Shown: positions 37,637 through 47,485 of the stretch, piece after piece
Position numbering within the stretch: the first letter of the stretch is position 1
How the letters are laid out: every line of letters starts with the position of its first letter
Assembly (NCBI GenBank): GCA_017555085.1
Contig: JAFZHD010000012.1
Location: 38,218-102,217, forward strand
Direction: 5' to 3'
From: Muribaculaceae bacterium
GTDB taxonomy: Bacteria > Bacteroidota > Bacteroidia > Bacteroidales > Muribaculaceae
DNA: 64,000 nucleotides
Position numbers and translations under genes: made by a program
Notes under the pieces: generated by a model
The model's input: only the letters and a program-made list of their open reading frames with translations
What the model was told of the DNA's origin: nothing
Database searches by the model: none

Positions 37637-39307
37637 ATGCCGAAACGCAAGCAAAAACATAATGAACAACGCAAACACAGAATGGCTTTTGTCGTTCTGT
37701 GTCTTGCCATTTTATTTATACCCACTGTTTTTGCCCAAAACTCGGGCAATCGTGTCAAGCCTTCTATCCCCGAGTCAAACCGCTATCAGCAAAACCGCGT
37801 ATTCCTCGAATATGCCGACCAACTTTCGATGAAGGAAGGCCAAGACTACCAACTTCTTGTCGGAAATGTGCAATTTCGCAAAGGCGACATGTTCATGTAT
37901 TGCGACAGCGCCCACTTCTATGACCAAAAGAACTCGCTGAACGCATTTGGCAACATCAAGATGGAACAAGGTGATACCCTGTTTGTGTTTGCCGACGAAC
38001 TCGACTATGACGGACAAGCCGAATTGGCTATTCTTTATGCCGACCCTGGCAAAAAAGTTAAACTCATCAACAAAGATGTAAAACTCGAAACCGATGTGTT
38101 TAACTATGACCTGGGCATCGACCTCGGCTACTATGAAGTGGGCGGCGTGCTCACCGACAAGCAAAACCGATTGACATCACTCCAAGGCGAATACAGCCCA
38201 TCAACCAAGGATGCCAACTTCTACCTTGATGTACATCTCAACAGCACATCAGAAAACGACACGCTTGACATGTACACCGACACCTTGTCATATAACACCT
38301 ATACCCACATTGCTCAATTAGTCAGTTTTACCGACATTTACAGCAAAGACGGTGTTATTCACGCATGGAGCGGAACATATAACACCAACACCAATATCTC
38401 TGACCTTTATGAGCGTTCGGTTATCATCACCAAAGACGGCAACACCCTCGTTGGCGATACCATTCACTATGACCGCAACGCCGGCATTGGCGAGGCTTTT
38501 GGTAACATGATACTCACTGACTCAGTTAACCACACATCGGTACAAGGCAATTACGGATTTTACAATCAACTGACCGACAGTGCCTATGTCGTGGGACGAG
38601 CATGCGCCAAAGAATTTTCACAACAAGACACTCTCTATCTCCACGGCCTGTCAATTCGCACCTACATGGCGCCCGACACTACACGTATAATGATTGCTCA
38701 CCCTCGCGTGCGTTTCTATCGCTCTGACATGCAAGGTCTTTGCGACTCAATGAGTTTCACTCAACGCGACACCATCATGCGCCTCTACCACCACCCCATC
38801 GTGTGGAGCGGCAAACGACAGATTTTCGGCAACGAGATAGATGTTCATCTCAACGACTCTACTGTCGATTGGGCCAAACTACCCGACTTCGGCTTTGCTG
38901 CAGAGCATATTGACGAAGAGTTTTACAATCAAATGACCGGCAAGGAAATGACAGCATATTTCGACAACGGACACCTCACACATCTCGATGTCAACGGAAA
39001 TGTGCAAGCCATATATTTGCCTATGGAAAATGACTCGACCTACAACAAATTGGGCAACATATCAGGCAGTTTCCTCGCAGCCGACTTTGACGGCAACAAC
39101 ATCAAGCGACTCAGCGTGTGGCCCGAGCCCACTGGCAACCTCACTCCGATTTACCTTGCAAAACGCAACACCTATTATTTGCAGCAGTTCAAATGGTATG
39201 AGGCACTTCGTCCCAAATCGCCCGAAGACATATTTGTTATTCCGGCCGAAATGGAGCAACTGTTCCAAAGCCCCGAACTGTCAATTCGCCGACGCAAGAA
39301 AAACTAA
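37637..39307 (+). CDS. OstA/LptA-like envelope protein
   Basis: A 556-residue protein with a basic N-terminus (MPKRKQKHNEQRKHR) and then a signal-type hydrophobic stretch ending in VFAQ. The body is made of repeated beta segments such as VQFRKGDMFMYCDSAHFYD and IKMEQGDTLFVFADELDYDG, the OstA (LptA/LptD N-terminal) beta-jelly repeat. Such proteins carry lipopolysaccharide across the periplasm. It has no clear LptD barrel, so a bridge or LptA-like role is likelier. It directly follows surA, whose product in other bacteria helps assemble LptD. Confidence 0.85.
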   Translation: MPKRKQKHNEQRKHRMAFVVLCLAILFIPTVFAQNSGNRVKPSIPESNRYQQNRVFLEYADQLSMKEGQDYQLLVGNVQFRKGDMFMYCDSAHFYDQKNSLNAFGNIKMEQGDTLFVFADELDYDGQAELAILYADPGKKVKLINKDVKLETDVFNYDLGIDLGYYEVGGVLTDKQNRLTSLQGEYSPSTKDANFYLDVHLNSTSENDTLDMYTDTLSYNTYTHIAQLVSFTDIYSKDGVIHAWSGTYNTNTNISDLYERSVIITKDGNTLVGDTIHYDRNAGIGEAFGNMILTDSVNHTSVQGNYGFYNQLTDSAYVVGRACAKEFSQQDTLYLHGLSIRTYMAPDTTRIMIAHPRVRFYRSDMQGLCDSMSFTQRDTIMRLYHHPIVWSGKRQIFGNEIDVHLNDSTVDWAKLPDFGFAAEHIDEEFYNQMTGKEMTAYFDNGHLTHLDVNGNVQAIYLPMENDSTYNKLGNISGSFLAADFDGNNIKRLSVWPEPTGNLTPIYLAKRNTYYLQQFKWYEALRPKSPEDIFVIPAEMEQLFQSPELSIRRRKKN

Positions 39308-39322
39308 AAAATCAATATATTT

Positions 39323-40048
39323 ATGATTGTTTTATATCGCATATACCAATTATTTATCATGTTGCCCATCGCATTAGTGGCAACATTCCTCACCGCATTG
39401 TTCACAATTATCGTGTGTTCATTTGGCAAAGCCACAGTTACAAGTTACTACATAGCCAAAGCATGGGGCATGGTAATGTGTTGGTGTACGCTTGTAAAAG
39501 TGACTGTTAACGGTCAAGAAAACATCGACAAAGACACCTCTTATGTATTTGTCGCCAACCACCAAGGCGCCTACGACATCTTCTCTATTTATGGTTTTTT
39601 GGGCCACAACTTCAAGTGGATGATGAAAAAAAGCCTCGAAAAGATTCCCTTTGTAGGCTATGCATGCCGCCGCGCAGGTCAAATCTTTGTTGACAATTCA
39701 TCACCCGCCGCAGTGAAACAAACCATGCAAGAGGCTCACGACCGTTTACAAGGCGGCCTCTCGCTAGTAGTGTTCCCCGAAGGTACTCGCGCCAAAAACG
39801 GCAAAATCAAATCGTTCAAACGCGGCGCATTCCAATTAGCCGTTGAACTCAACATGCCCGTTGTGCCTATCACAATCTCAGGCGCATATGAGATCATGCC
39901 CAAAGATGCCAAGATTCCTCATTGGGGCCACATCGTTCTCACTATCCACAAGCCCATCGTTGCACCCGCTGAAGGTCACGACATGGCCCAACTCATGGAG
40001 CAATCTTACGAAGCGATTAAAAGCGTACTTCCCGAAAGATACAAATAA
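39323..40048 (+). CDS. plsC: 1-acyl-sn-glycerol-3-phosphate acyltransferase
   Basis: A 241-residue membrane-bound acyltransferase. An N-terminal hydrophobic helix is followed by NHQGAYD, the HX4D motif (His80, Asp85), and FPEGTRAKNG near 152, the acceptor phosphate motif. It makes phosphatidic acid. It begins 15 nt after the OstA-like gene and is followed by fumarase at 27 nt. Confidence 0.94.
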   Translation: MIVLYRIYQLFIMLPIALVATFLTALFTIIVCSFGKATVTSYYIAKAWGMVMCWCTLVKVTVNGQENIDKDTSYVFVANHQGAYDIFSIYGFLGHNFKWMMKKSLEKIPFVGYACRRAGQIFVDNSSPAAVKQTMQEAHDRLQGGLSLVVFPEGTRAKNGKIKSFKRGAFQLAVELNMPVVPITISGAYEIMPKDAKIPHWGHIVLTIHKPIVAPAEGHDMAQLMEQSYEAIKSVLPERYK

Positions 40049-40075
40049 TAAACTCATTAATAAACATATAGTATT

Positions 40076-41725
40076 ATGGCAAACAAACCATTCCAATATC
40101 AGGAAATGTTCCCGATGTCAAAAGACACTACTGAGTATTATCACTTGACCAGCGACTATGTAAAAGTAGAAAACTGGAACGGTCACGAAATGCTCGTTGT
40201 TGACCCCGAAGCCCTCACAGTATTGGCTCGTCAGGCAACACGCGACAACGCGTTCATGCTCCGTCGTGAGCACAACGAACTCGTTGCTAAAATTCTCAAC
40301 GACCCCGAAGCAAGCGAAAACGACAAATTCGTTGCATTGACAATGTTGCGCAATGCCGAAGTTGCCGCAAAAGGTCAACTTCCCTTCTGCCAAGACACAG
40401 GTACTGCTATCATCCACGGAAACAAAGGCCAAAATGTATTCACAGGCTGCAACGACGAAGAGCACCTCTCAAAAGGCGTTTACCAAACATACACCGAAGA
40501 AAACTTGCGTTACTCTCAAAACGCACCTCTCAACATGTATGACGAAGTGAACACAGGTTGCAACCTTCCCGCTCAAATCGATCTCCACGCTACCGAAGGC
40601 AACGAATACAAATTCCTCTTCGTAGCCAAAGGTGGTGGCTCGGCCAACAAGACATATCTCTATCAAGAAACAAAAGCGCTCATCAACCCCAAAACCCTCA
40701 TTCCTTTCTTGGTTGAAAAAATGAAATCGTTGGGTACAGCCGCTTGTCCTCCCTACCACATCGCATTTGTTATCGGTGGTACATCTGCCGAAATGAACCT
40801 TGCTACTGTTAAGAAAGCATCGGTAAAATACTACGACAACCTCCCCACAGAAGGTAACGAACTCGGTCACGCTTTCCGCGACATCCAACTCGAACAACAA
40901 CTTCTTGAAGAAACTCGCAAAATCGGCCTCGGCGCTCAATTTGGCGGTAAATACTTCGCTCACGACATTCGCGTTATCCGTCTCCCCCGCCACGGTGCAT
41001 CTTGCCCAGTAGGTCTCGGCGTATCTTGCTCGGCCGACCGCAATGTTAAAGCAAAAATCAACAAAGACGGTTTGTGGATTGAAAAACTCGACAGCAATCC
41101 TGGCGAACTCATTCCCGAAGAATACCGCAAAGCAGGCGAAGGTGCTGTTGTTAACATCGACCTCAACCGCCCCATGAGCGAAATTCTCGCTGAACTCAGC
41201 AAATATCCCGTATCAACTCGCCTCTCTTTGAAAGGTACAATCATCGTTGGTCGCGACATCGCTCACGCTAAAATCAAAGAACGCCTCGACCGCGGCGAAG
41301 AAATGCCCCAATACCTCAAAGACCACCCCATTTACTATGCTGGTCCCGCTAAAACTCCCGCAGGTCTTCCCTCTGGCTCATTTGGTCCCACAACAGCAGG
41401 CCGCATGGACTCTTATGTTGACCAATTCCAAGCAGCAGGTGGTTCAATGGTTATGATTGCCAAAGGCAACCGCAGCAAACAAGTTACCGACGCTTGCCAC
41501 AAACATGGCGGCTTCTACCTCGGTAGTATCGGTGGTCCCGCCGCTATCCTCGCTTACAACAGCATCAAGAAAATCGAATGTCTCGAATATCCCGAACTCG
41601 GCATGGAAGCCATCTGGAAAATCGAAGTTGAAGATTTCCCCGCATTCATCCTCGTTGATGACAAGGGTAACGATTTCTTTGTAGAAATCGCTGAAAAATG
41701 CAAATCTTGCGCCCTCAGCAAATAA
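40076..41725 (+). CDS. fumA: Fumarate hydratase class I
   Basis: A 549-residue iron-sulfur fumarase converting fumarate and malate. The cysteines at about 105 (PFCQDTGTA), 224 (AACPPYH) and 318 (VSCSADRN) correspond to the [4Fe-4S] ligands of the E. coli class I enzyme. In gut Bacteroidales it works in the reductive succinate route. A strong terminator follows. Confidence 0.95.
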   Translation: MANKPFQYQEMFPMSKDTTEYYHLTSDYVKVENWNGHEMLVVDPEALTVLARQATRDNAFMLRREHNELVAKILNDPEASENDKFVALTMLRNAEVAAKGQLPFCQDTGTAIIHGNKGQNVFTGCNDEEHLSKGVYQTYTEENLRYSQNAPLNMYDEVNTGCNLPAQIDLHATEGNEYKFLFVAKGGGSANKTYLYQETKALINPKTLIPFLVEKMKSLGTAACPPYHIAFVIGGTSAEMNLATVKKASVKYYDNLPTEGNELGHAFRDIQLEQQLLEETRKIGLGAQFGGKYFAHDIRVIRLPRHGASCPVGLGVSCSADRNVKAKINKDGLWIEKLDSNPGELIPEEYRKAGEGAVVNIDLNRPMSEILAELSKYPVSTRLSLKGTIIVGRDIAHAKIKERLDRGEEMPQYLKDHPIYYAGPAKTPAGLPSGSFGPTTAGRMDSYVDQFQAAGGSMVMIAKGNRSKQVTDACHKHGGFYLGSIGGPAAILAYNSIKKIECLEYPELGMEAIWKIEVEDFPAFILVDDKGNDFFVEIAEKCKSCALSK

Positions 41726-41748
41726 GCATTTATTGCATAATAAATAAC

Positions 41749-41787
41749 GGCAAACCCCGCTCTGCAAAGAGTGGGGTTTGTTTTTTG
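41749..41787 (+). terminator. Terminator of fumarase
   Basis: CAAACCCCGCTCT pairs with AGAGTGGGGTTTG around a 4-nt loop, followed by six T. Confidence 0.93.
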
Positions 41788-41807
41788 CCACATAATTTGT
41801 AAATTTG
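41777..41807 (+). promoter_or_regulatory. Promoter of the phosphoesterase gene
   Basis: TTTG (41777-41780), a 19-nt gap and TAAATTTG (41800-41807). The upstream box lies in the right arm of the fumarase terminator. Confidence 0.65.
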
Positions 41808-41830
41808 CGACTATAAACAAAATCACAACC

Positions 41831-43090
41831 ATGAAACACATCTTTTTGACTCTTTTTGCAACGATTGTTTTGGCCATAACAACCACAGCCCAAAACAATG
41901 CATATACCGTTATAGCCAACCCCGGTCAAGATGCCTCAACAACAATCAGGCTGAATTGGCACACCGCCGAAAATTCGCCTCAAAGCATCTGTTGCTACAC
42001 CACTACCGACGACACCTCGTGGGCTAACGCCAAAACCATCACAGCCACACAAGAACTTTGCACGGTATTTGACAGCATATACTCAAAATCATCAACCGGC
42101 GCCGACATTTATGAAGACGCCCGATTTATGCGCAACACGGTTGAAATCAAGGCTCTCACACCCGACACGCGTTATATGTATCGCATCGACGACAATGCCA
42201 CCGTGCGCAATTTCAAGACAGCCCCTGCCGACAATAATTGGACCGCAGCAATTATTTCAGATTTTCACGCCTACGCTCCGCTACCCGCACGCACCCGCGC
42301 AGCAATGAACATGCTCACCAAACTTGAAAATGCAACTACCGAAGACTTTGACATCATTTTGCATGTCGGCGATATCATCGCTTGGGGTGGCAGTTACTCG
42401 TTTTGGAAATCGCTCTATGAAAACTCTCCCTTCAAAAAATATGTTTGGGCCGGCGTGAACGGGAACCACGACAATATGAGTCGCGGATATGCGCTGCAAA
42501 CCAACCAATTCTTTGCCAATACCAACAACAACCCGCACAACGGTTATGACGGCGAAATGGGCGTTTGCTATCACTTTACTTACGGCAACACATTGTTTAT
42601 AATGCTCAACAACGAAAGCATGACAAGCAGTTCGGGCTTAAACAAAGCGCAAAAGTGGGTGCGCGAAGTCATCGCAAACAATCCCGCCCGATTTATCGTA
42701 GTCATGGAACACTATCAATGGTTTTATGGCACATCGGGCAAATCATCGCAATATGAAAGATGGCGCAAACTTTTTGACGAATGTGGCGTTGACCTTGCTC
42801 TTGCGGCAAACAACCATGTTTATGCCCGCACAAATGCGCTATATGACGGCGAGGAGACCGACGGCACACGAGGCACAGTATATGTGCAAACACCGTCATC
42901 AGACAACGAACGCGGACAAGAATTGCAAAAGTGGACCGACAACCATAACATCATACAACACCGTTGGAGCGAAGGCACAAAAACCGTTGGCGCGCTACTT
43001 ATGCAAGCCACCGACAATACCCTCACACTCACCCTCCACGACCGCAACGGCACCCCCATCGACACAGTTACCGTCAACGCCAAAAGGTAA
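41831..43090 (+). CDS. Exported metallophosphoesterase, purple-acid-phosphatase-like
   Basis: A 419-residue protein with a signal peptide (MKHIFLTLFATIVLAITTTAQ), an N-terminal fibronectin-type domain like that of purple acid phosphatases, and a calcineurin-like domain. The metal motifs are SDFHAYAP (D-x-H), HVGDIIAWGGS (GD), NGNHDNM (GNHD), VVMEHYQW and NNHVYAR. The start at 41831 opens the signal peptide; the open frame extends further up into the terminator. It probably releases phosphate from organic esters in the periplasm. Confidence 0.9.
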   Translation: MKHIFLTLFATIVLAITTTAQNNAYTVIANPGQDASTTIRLNWHTAENSPQSICCYTTTDDTSWANAKTITATQELCTVFDSIYSKSSTGADIYEDARFMRNTVEIKALTPDTRYMYRIDDNATVRNFKTAPADNNWTAAIISDFHAYAPLPARTRAAMNMLTKLENATTEDFDIILHVGDIIAWGGSYSFWKSLYENSPFKKYVWAGVNGNHDNMSRGYALQTNQFFANTNNNPHNGYDGEMGVCYHFTYGNTLFIMLNNESMTSSSGLNKAQKWVREVIANNPARFIVVMEHYQWFYGTSGKSSQYERWRKLFDECGVDLALAANNHVYARTNALYDGEETDGTRGTVYVQTPSSDNERGQELQKWTDNHNIIQHRWSEGTKTVGALLMQATDNTLTLTLHDRNGTPIDTVTVNAKR

Positions 43091-43200
43091 TTACATTAAA
43101 TAAAAGGGATTTAATCAGAGTGATTATGATTATCGTTTAGCGTTATTCATAGTCGCCCATAGCATCTATAACACCTATTGCGTCTATTTCCCCGTCGTGT

Positions 43201-44118
43201 TTATGATTTTTTGCGGGTGAGGTAGTCACCGAGCCAAAGGCCGCCGAGGATTAGCGCGCAACCTAAATAGCCTACAATAGTGATGGTTTCGCTCAATATA
43301 ATCACAGAGGCAATGAGCGTAACAATTGGTTGCAGATAAATGTAGTTTGATGCAGTGATTGCCCCCAAATGCTTAACCGATTGAGCCCAAATGACATAGG
43401 CAATCATCGAAGCAAACACACCCAAGAACAACATGTGAGGCCAAACATCGGCTTGCAACAACACAGTGGGCGATGTGATTTCGGGTTCGGTGAGCATATA
43501 AGGCAACGCCGTGAGCACACCATAAAAGAATGTCTTGCGCGAGATAAACATGATGCTATACAAGGCGTTAAGTTTTCGCAACACAAGGCTATAAACCGCC
43601 CAACTCAATGCCGCCGCCAACGACAGCAAATCACCAATAGGGTTCATTTTCACGACAAAACTACTGTTGAATATCACACAAGCAACACCTATCAGCGCCA
43701 CCAACGAGCCTATATATATGCCTTTGCCTGGGCGTTCGCTCTTGTAAATCATACCGATGAGGAATGTTGTCAGCAACGGCGATATGGCGGTAATTAGCGA
43801 CACATTTGACACAAGCGTGTATTCGAGAGCCGTGTTTTCGGCAATAAAATAGATTGAGCCGCCACACAAGCCGCATGTAGCAAACAGCAACTCATCACGC
43901 AACGAGTTTGAGAACAATCGTTTGTGGCACACGCACAACACAAGCAGATAGGCCAACAAAAAACGATAGATATAAATCTCGGCCGGACGAAGCCCGTTGT
44001 CGAGCAACACTTTGGTCGACACAAAAGACACCCCCCACGCCAACACTATTAATAGCGCAGCGAAATGATATACAAGTTTGGGGGACTCTCCTCTTAAATT
44101 TTCCGAGACAAATCTCAT
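43201..44118 (-). CDS. DMT superfamily transporter (EamA domains)
   Basis: A 305-residue inner membrane protein with ten predicted helices in two EamA repeats. VLAWGVSFVSTKVLLDNGLRP at the start and SWAVYSLVLRKLN at the second repeat are typical. Such transporters export or exchange amino acids or other metabolites; the substrate is unknown. It is a single gene converging on the phosphoesterase, with 110 nt between. Confidence 0.9.
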   Translation of the reverse strand: MRFVSENLRGESPKLVYHFAALLIVLAWGVSFVSTKVLLDNGLRPAEIYIYRFLLAYLLVLCVCHKRLFSNSLRDELLFATCGLCGGSIYFIAENTALEYTLVSNVSLITAISPLLTTFLIGMIYKSERPGKGIYIGSLVALIGVACVIFNSSFVVKMNPIGDLLSLAAALSWAVYSLVLRKLNALYSIMFISRKTFFYGVLTALPYMLTEPEITSPTVLLQADVWPHMLFLGVFASMIAYVIWAQSVKHLGAITASNYIYLQPIVTLIASVIILSETITIVGYLGCALILGGLWLGDYLTRKKS

Positions 44119-44140
44119 GGTACAATACTATTTCAGACTG

Positions 44141-44148
44141 CAAACTTA
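44141..44148 (-). promoter_or_regulatory. Minus-7 element of the DMT transporter
   Basis: TAAGTTTG on the minus strand, 23 nt upstream of the ATG. Confidence 0.6.
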
Positions 44149-44241
44149 CATAAAATTTTCAATAAAACACCGATTATACCCATGCTTAATTATTACTTTA
44201 TCAAAAATGCAGTTTTATTGTGGTATATTATATTTTTTCAC

Positions 44242-44249
44242 TAATTTTG
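44242..44249 (+). promoter_or_regulatory. Minus-7 element of the glycine-zipper OmpA gene
   Basis: TAATTTTG, 48 nt before the ATG at 44297. Confidence 0.6.
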
Positions 44250-44296
44250 CGAGACAAACATAGCAACCATATTAACCAAATAAATACTTAAAACTT

Positions 44297-44992
44297 ATGA
44301 AACTTATCAAAATCACAGGTTCACTTCTCATGGCAGCTGTGCTCATGCTCTCTTCAAGTTGTGCAACAATGAACAACACTGGTAAAGGTGCTCTCATCGG
44401 TGGTGGTGGCGGTGCTGCATTGGGTGCAGGTATCGGCGCATTAATTGGTGGTGGCAAAGGTGCTGCTATCGGCGGTGCAATCGGTGCTGGCGTTGGTGCT
44501 GGTGCTGGTGCTCTCATCGGTAACAAGATGGACAAACAACAAAAAGAACTCGAACAAATTCAAGGTGCAACAGTTGAAGAAACAGTTGACCAAAACGGTC
44601 TCCAAGCAATCAAGATGACATTTGACGGTGGTATCCTCTTCGCAACAGGCAAATCAACCCTCAACGCATCAGCTCAAAACTCTTTGACTCAATTTGCAAC
44701 TTCACTCATCAACAACCCCGACACTAACGTTCAAATCTTTGGCTATACCGACAATACCGGTTCTTATGAAGCCAACGAACGCGTGTCAAACAACCGTGCT
44801 AACGCTGTTCGCACATTCCTCGTAAACAAAGGCGTTACTGCTAATCGCATCACTGCACAAGGCATCCCCATGGCCGACTACGTAGCAACAAACGAAACTG
44901 CCGAAGGTCGCGCTCAAAACCGTCGCGTTGAAGTTTACATCTCTGCTAACGAAGAAATGATTAAGAAAGCCGAAGCAGGTACTCTTAAATAA
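44297..44992 (+). CDS. Glycine-zipper OmpA-family lipoprotein
   Basis: A 231-residue lipoprotein: signal peptide ending LSSSC (Cys22), a glycine zipper at about 29-75 made of repeated GGGAALGAGIGALIGGGKG-like units, a short acidic linker, and an OmpA C-terminal domain (110-225) with FATGKSTLN and GYTDNTGSYEANERVSNNRA, which binds peptidoglycan. It resembles YiaD/YfiB-like proteins that tie the outer membrane to the wall. The codon use is unusually even and optimised, as in abundant envelope proteins. A strong terminator follows. Confidence 0.92.
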   Translation: MKLIKITGSLLMAAVLMLSSSCATMNNTGKGALIGGGGGAALGAGIGALIGGGKGAAIGGAIGAGVGAGAGALIGNKMDKQQKELEQIQGATVEETVDQNGLQAIKMTFDGGILFATGKSTLNASAQNSLTQFATSLINNPDTNVQIFGYTDNTGSYEANERVSNNRANAVRTFLVNKGVTANRITAQGIPMADYVATNETAEGRAQNRRVEVYISANEEMIKKAEAGTLK

Positions 44993-45015
44993 CAAGCAGA
45001 TAACAATCTAACTAT

Positions 45016-45055
45016 AAAGCCTTGCCATCAACTTGATTGGCAAGGCTTTTCTTTT
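45016..45055 (+). terminator. Terminator of the glycine-zipper OmpA gene
   Basis: AAAGCCTTGCCA pairs with TGGCAAGGCTTT around a 10-nt loop, followed by a T-rich tail. Confidence 0.92.
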
Positions 45056-45108
45056 GCCTATTATCAATTAGACATAACGTTACTATTGCATATTTTAGAC
45101 AAACGAGT

Positions 45109-45116
45109 TATCTTTG
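45109..45116 (+). promoter_or_regulatory. Minus-7 element of the LysM gene
   Basis: TATCTTTG, 21 nt before the ATG at 45137. Confidence 0.6.
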
Positions 45117-45136
45117 TAAATTAAATATCAATATAG

Positions 45137-46801
45137 ATGGTTCAAATCAAGTCAATCAGCAGTTTAATACTCACAGCAATCTTGTTGCTGTCATCTTTAT
45201 GCGCCAACGCATTTAACCTTCCGTCAAAAACAATCAACGGCAAAGAGTATTACTATTACAATGTTCAGCCCGATGAAACCATATATAGCATAGCCAAAAA
45301 ATTAGAAACAACCAAAGACGAGATTGTGAAATACAACCCGTCAGCTATTGACGGCATCAAGCCCCATGACATCCTTTATTTCCCCAAAACCGATGCAGTT
45401 GTTGAGGCCACATCTTTCATCAACCACACTGTTCAGAAAAAAGAGACAGTATATGGCATCAGCCGTCAATATGGTATCTCTGTGGCACAACTCATTGCTG
45501 ACAACCCTGCCGCCAAAGACGGTATCAAAACCGGCGACACATTGCGCATTGCCCAATTCACAGCAACCGAACAACCAAAAGCCTATGAGACTGCCACTCA
45601 ACCCGAAACCATCGAAACTGAACCGCAACCCGTTGTAGCCGCCACTGAAACTGTTGTTGAAAAAGCAGCCACCATTGTGGATGAAGCAGCACAACCCGCA
45701 ATCGCTGTAACTGAAACTATTGAAGAAAACAATGGCTCTACTATCGCCGACATAGCATATAACAATTCGGGCAAACCCACCGAGGTTGCCATCGTTTTGC
45801 CATTCATGCTCTGCCACGAAAAAGCGCTAAAGCAAGACAAACTTTACACCGACTTTTACCGCGGTTTCTTGACTGCTCTCAATCAATTGCAAGAGCCAAG
45901 CAACATCGTTGTTCGCGTGTATGACACCACCGACAGCATTTCTACGCTCAAAGACATTCTCGCCAAAGACGAGATGAAAGATATTGACCTCATCATCGCT
46001 CCCGAAGATGACGACCACCTCGAAATGATTGCCACATTTGCACAAGAGCATAAATGCCATGTTCTCAACCTCTACAACATCAAGAATACCCTTCACAAAG
46101 AAAACGAATGGGTGCTCCAAGGCAACATCAACCACGATGAGATGTATAAGTCGGCCATCAACCACATCATTCAAAACTATCAAGGGATGACCCCCGTTTT
46201 CCTTCGCAACAAGGAACACATTAGCGACAAAATAAAATTCACCACACAGTTGCAAGTCGCTCTTGATACGGCCAATATCAAATACAAGTATTTGACCTAC
46301 ACCGACATTCTTGACGACACAGAGTTGCGCGCGCTTGACGACACAACTCAATATGTGTTCATACCGACATCATCGGCTAAAAAAGACTTGATTTCTTATG
46401 CATCGACCCTTTGCCGTTTCAAAAACAGCAACCCCAACCGTCGCATCGAACTTTTCGGCTATCCCGAATGGATTACTTTCAAGGGCAGCATAAAAGAAAA
46501 AATGCACCAAATCGGCACCACATATTACAGCCGCTTTGACGAATTTGAAGACTCTGAAAAATTCAGTTCTGACGCATTCAAACAAGAGTTTGGCATCAAA
46601 CCGGTTTCATCATATCCCAATCAGGCTCTACTCGGATATGACACTGCTCAATACATAATCGAGTCGGTGGCTAAATATGGTAAATTCACACCCGAGTATA
46701 ACTATGAAGGCTTGCAAAACAGTTTTGACTTCATGAAACTCGATAGCGATGCCGGTTATAGCAACTGCTCATTGTATTTCATTTCATTAGGTATTGAATA
46801 A
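45137..46801 (+). CDS. LysM protein with a periplasmic-binding-protein-like domain
   Basis: A 554-residue exported protein. The signal peptide ends near ANAF. Two LysM modules follow at about 35-85 (YNVQPDETIYSIAKKL) and 95-140 (HTVQKKETVYGISRQYG), which bind peptidoglycan. After a Thr/Glu/Ala-rich linker (150-210), residues 215-545 look like a type 1 periplasmic binding fold of the amino-acid receptor kind (EVAIVLPFMLCHEKA). The C-terminal domain may be a scaffold rather than a transporter receptor, since no ABC genes are near. The next gene, a small barrel, starts 3 nt after the stop. Confidence 0.87.
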   Translation: MVQIKSISSLILTAILLLSSLCANAFNLPSKTINGKEYYYYNVQPDETIYSIAKKLETTKDEIVKYNPSAIDGIKPHDILYFPKTDAVVEATSFINHTVQKKETVYGISRQYGISVAQLIADNPAAKDGIKTGDTLRIAQFTATEQPKAYETATQPETIETEPQPVVAATETVVEKAATIVDEAAQPAIAVTETIEENNGSTIADIAYNNSGKPTEVAIVLPFMLCHEKALKQDKLYTDFYRGFLTALNQLQEPSNIVVRVYDTTDSISTLKDILAKDEMKDIDLIIAPEDDDHLEMIATFAQEHKCHVLNLYNIKNTLHKENEWVLQGNINHDEMYKSAINHIIQNYQGMTPVFLRNKEHISDKIKFTTQLQVALDTANIKYKYLTYTDILDDTELRALDDTTQYVFIPTSSAKKDLISYASTLCRFKNSNPNRRIELFGYPEWITFKGSIKEKMHQIGTTYYSRFDEFEDSEKFSSDAFKQEFGIKPVSSYPNQALLGYDTAQYIIESVAKYGKFTPEYNYEGLQNSFDFMKLDSDAGYSNCSLYFISLGIE

Positions 46802-46804
46802 TCC

Positions 46805-47485
46805 ATGAAACGATATCTACTCACAGCCATCATATCGTTGCTCTGCACCACTGCATTCGCGCAACGCGAATACACGCCCAAACTATACATCGGCGCAAAA
46901 GGCGGTGCCACATTGTCGCAAATGTTTTTCTCGCCCTCTGTGCAACAATCGTTATCGTTGGGTTACATGGGTGGCTTATCAATCAAATACACCGAAGAAA
47001 ATTATTTTGGTTTAATAGGCGAAATCCTCATTGAGCAACGCGGTTGGCAAGAAGACTTTGAAGAATATCCTTTTGAGTATCAACGCACACTCACTTATGT
47101 GCAAATACCGTTGCTCACACATGTTTATTTTGGCAACAACACCTTCAAGGGATTTCTCAACCTCGGCCCTGAGGTGTCATATCTCATCGGCGAAAACATT
47201 AAAGCCAATTTTGACTACCAAAATTACACTATTGTCAAAGGGTTTCCGTTGAACAATCGCACAAACGAGCAACTCAACAAAGAGATTAAATATAAATTTG
47301 ACTATGGTATTTCGGCCGGACTTGGTATGGAAGTTTATGCCAACCGCCGCAATGCTATCTCACTCGAAGCGCGCTATTACTTTGGCCTCGGCGGCATATT
47401 CTCTGACCGCAAGAGCGATGTATTCTCATCATCGCGCTCATCGTCAATTCAGGTAATGCTCGGCTATTCGTTCCGCGTTAAATAG
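46805..47485 (+). CDS. PorT-family outer membrane beta-barrel protein
   Basis: A 226-residue protein with a signal peptide (MKRYLLTAIISLLCTTAFAQ) and about eight amphipathic strands, ending GYSFRVK. The KLYIGAKGGATLSQM opening is that of the outer membrane beta-barrel family often labelled PorT. Whether it is the real T9SS PorT is uncertain, but the window does contain a T9SS cargo protease. It is translated right after the LysM protein (3 nt), so the two may work together at the outer membrane-wall interface. Its last 8 nt overlap the convergent holA end. Confidence 0.82.
   Translation: MKRYLLTAIISLLCTTAFAQREYTPKLYIGAKGGATLSQMFFSPSVQQSLSLGYMGGLSIKYTEENYFGLIGEILIEQRGWQEDFEEYPFEYQRTLTYVQIPLLTHVYFGNNTFKGFLNLGPEVSYLIGENIKANFDYQNYTIVKGFPLNNRTNEQLNKEIKYKFDYGISAGLGMEVYANRRNAISLEARYYFGLGGIFSDRKSDVFSSSRSSSIQVMLGYSFRVK

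Noticed and set aside
44380..44520. Tandem DNA repeat
   Set aside because: The GGTGCTGG-like periodicity is explained by the glycine zipper of the OmpA lipoprotein.
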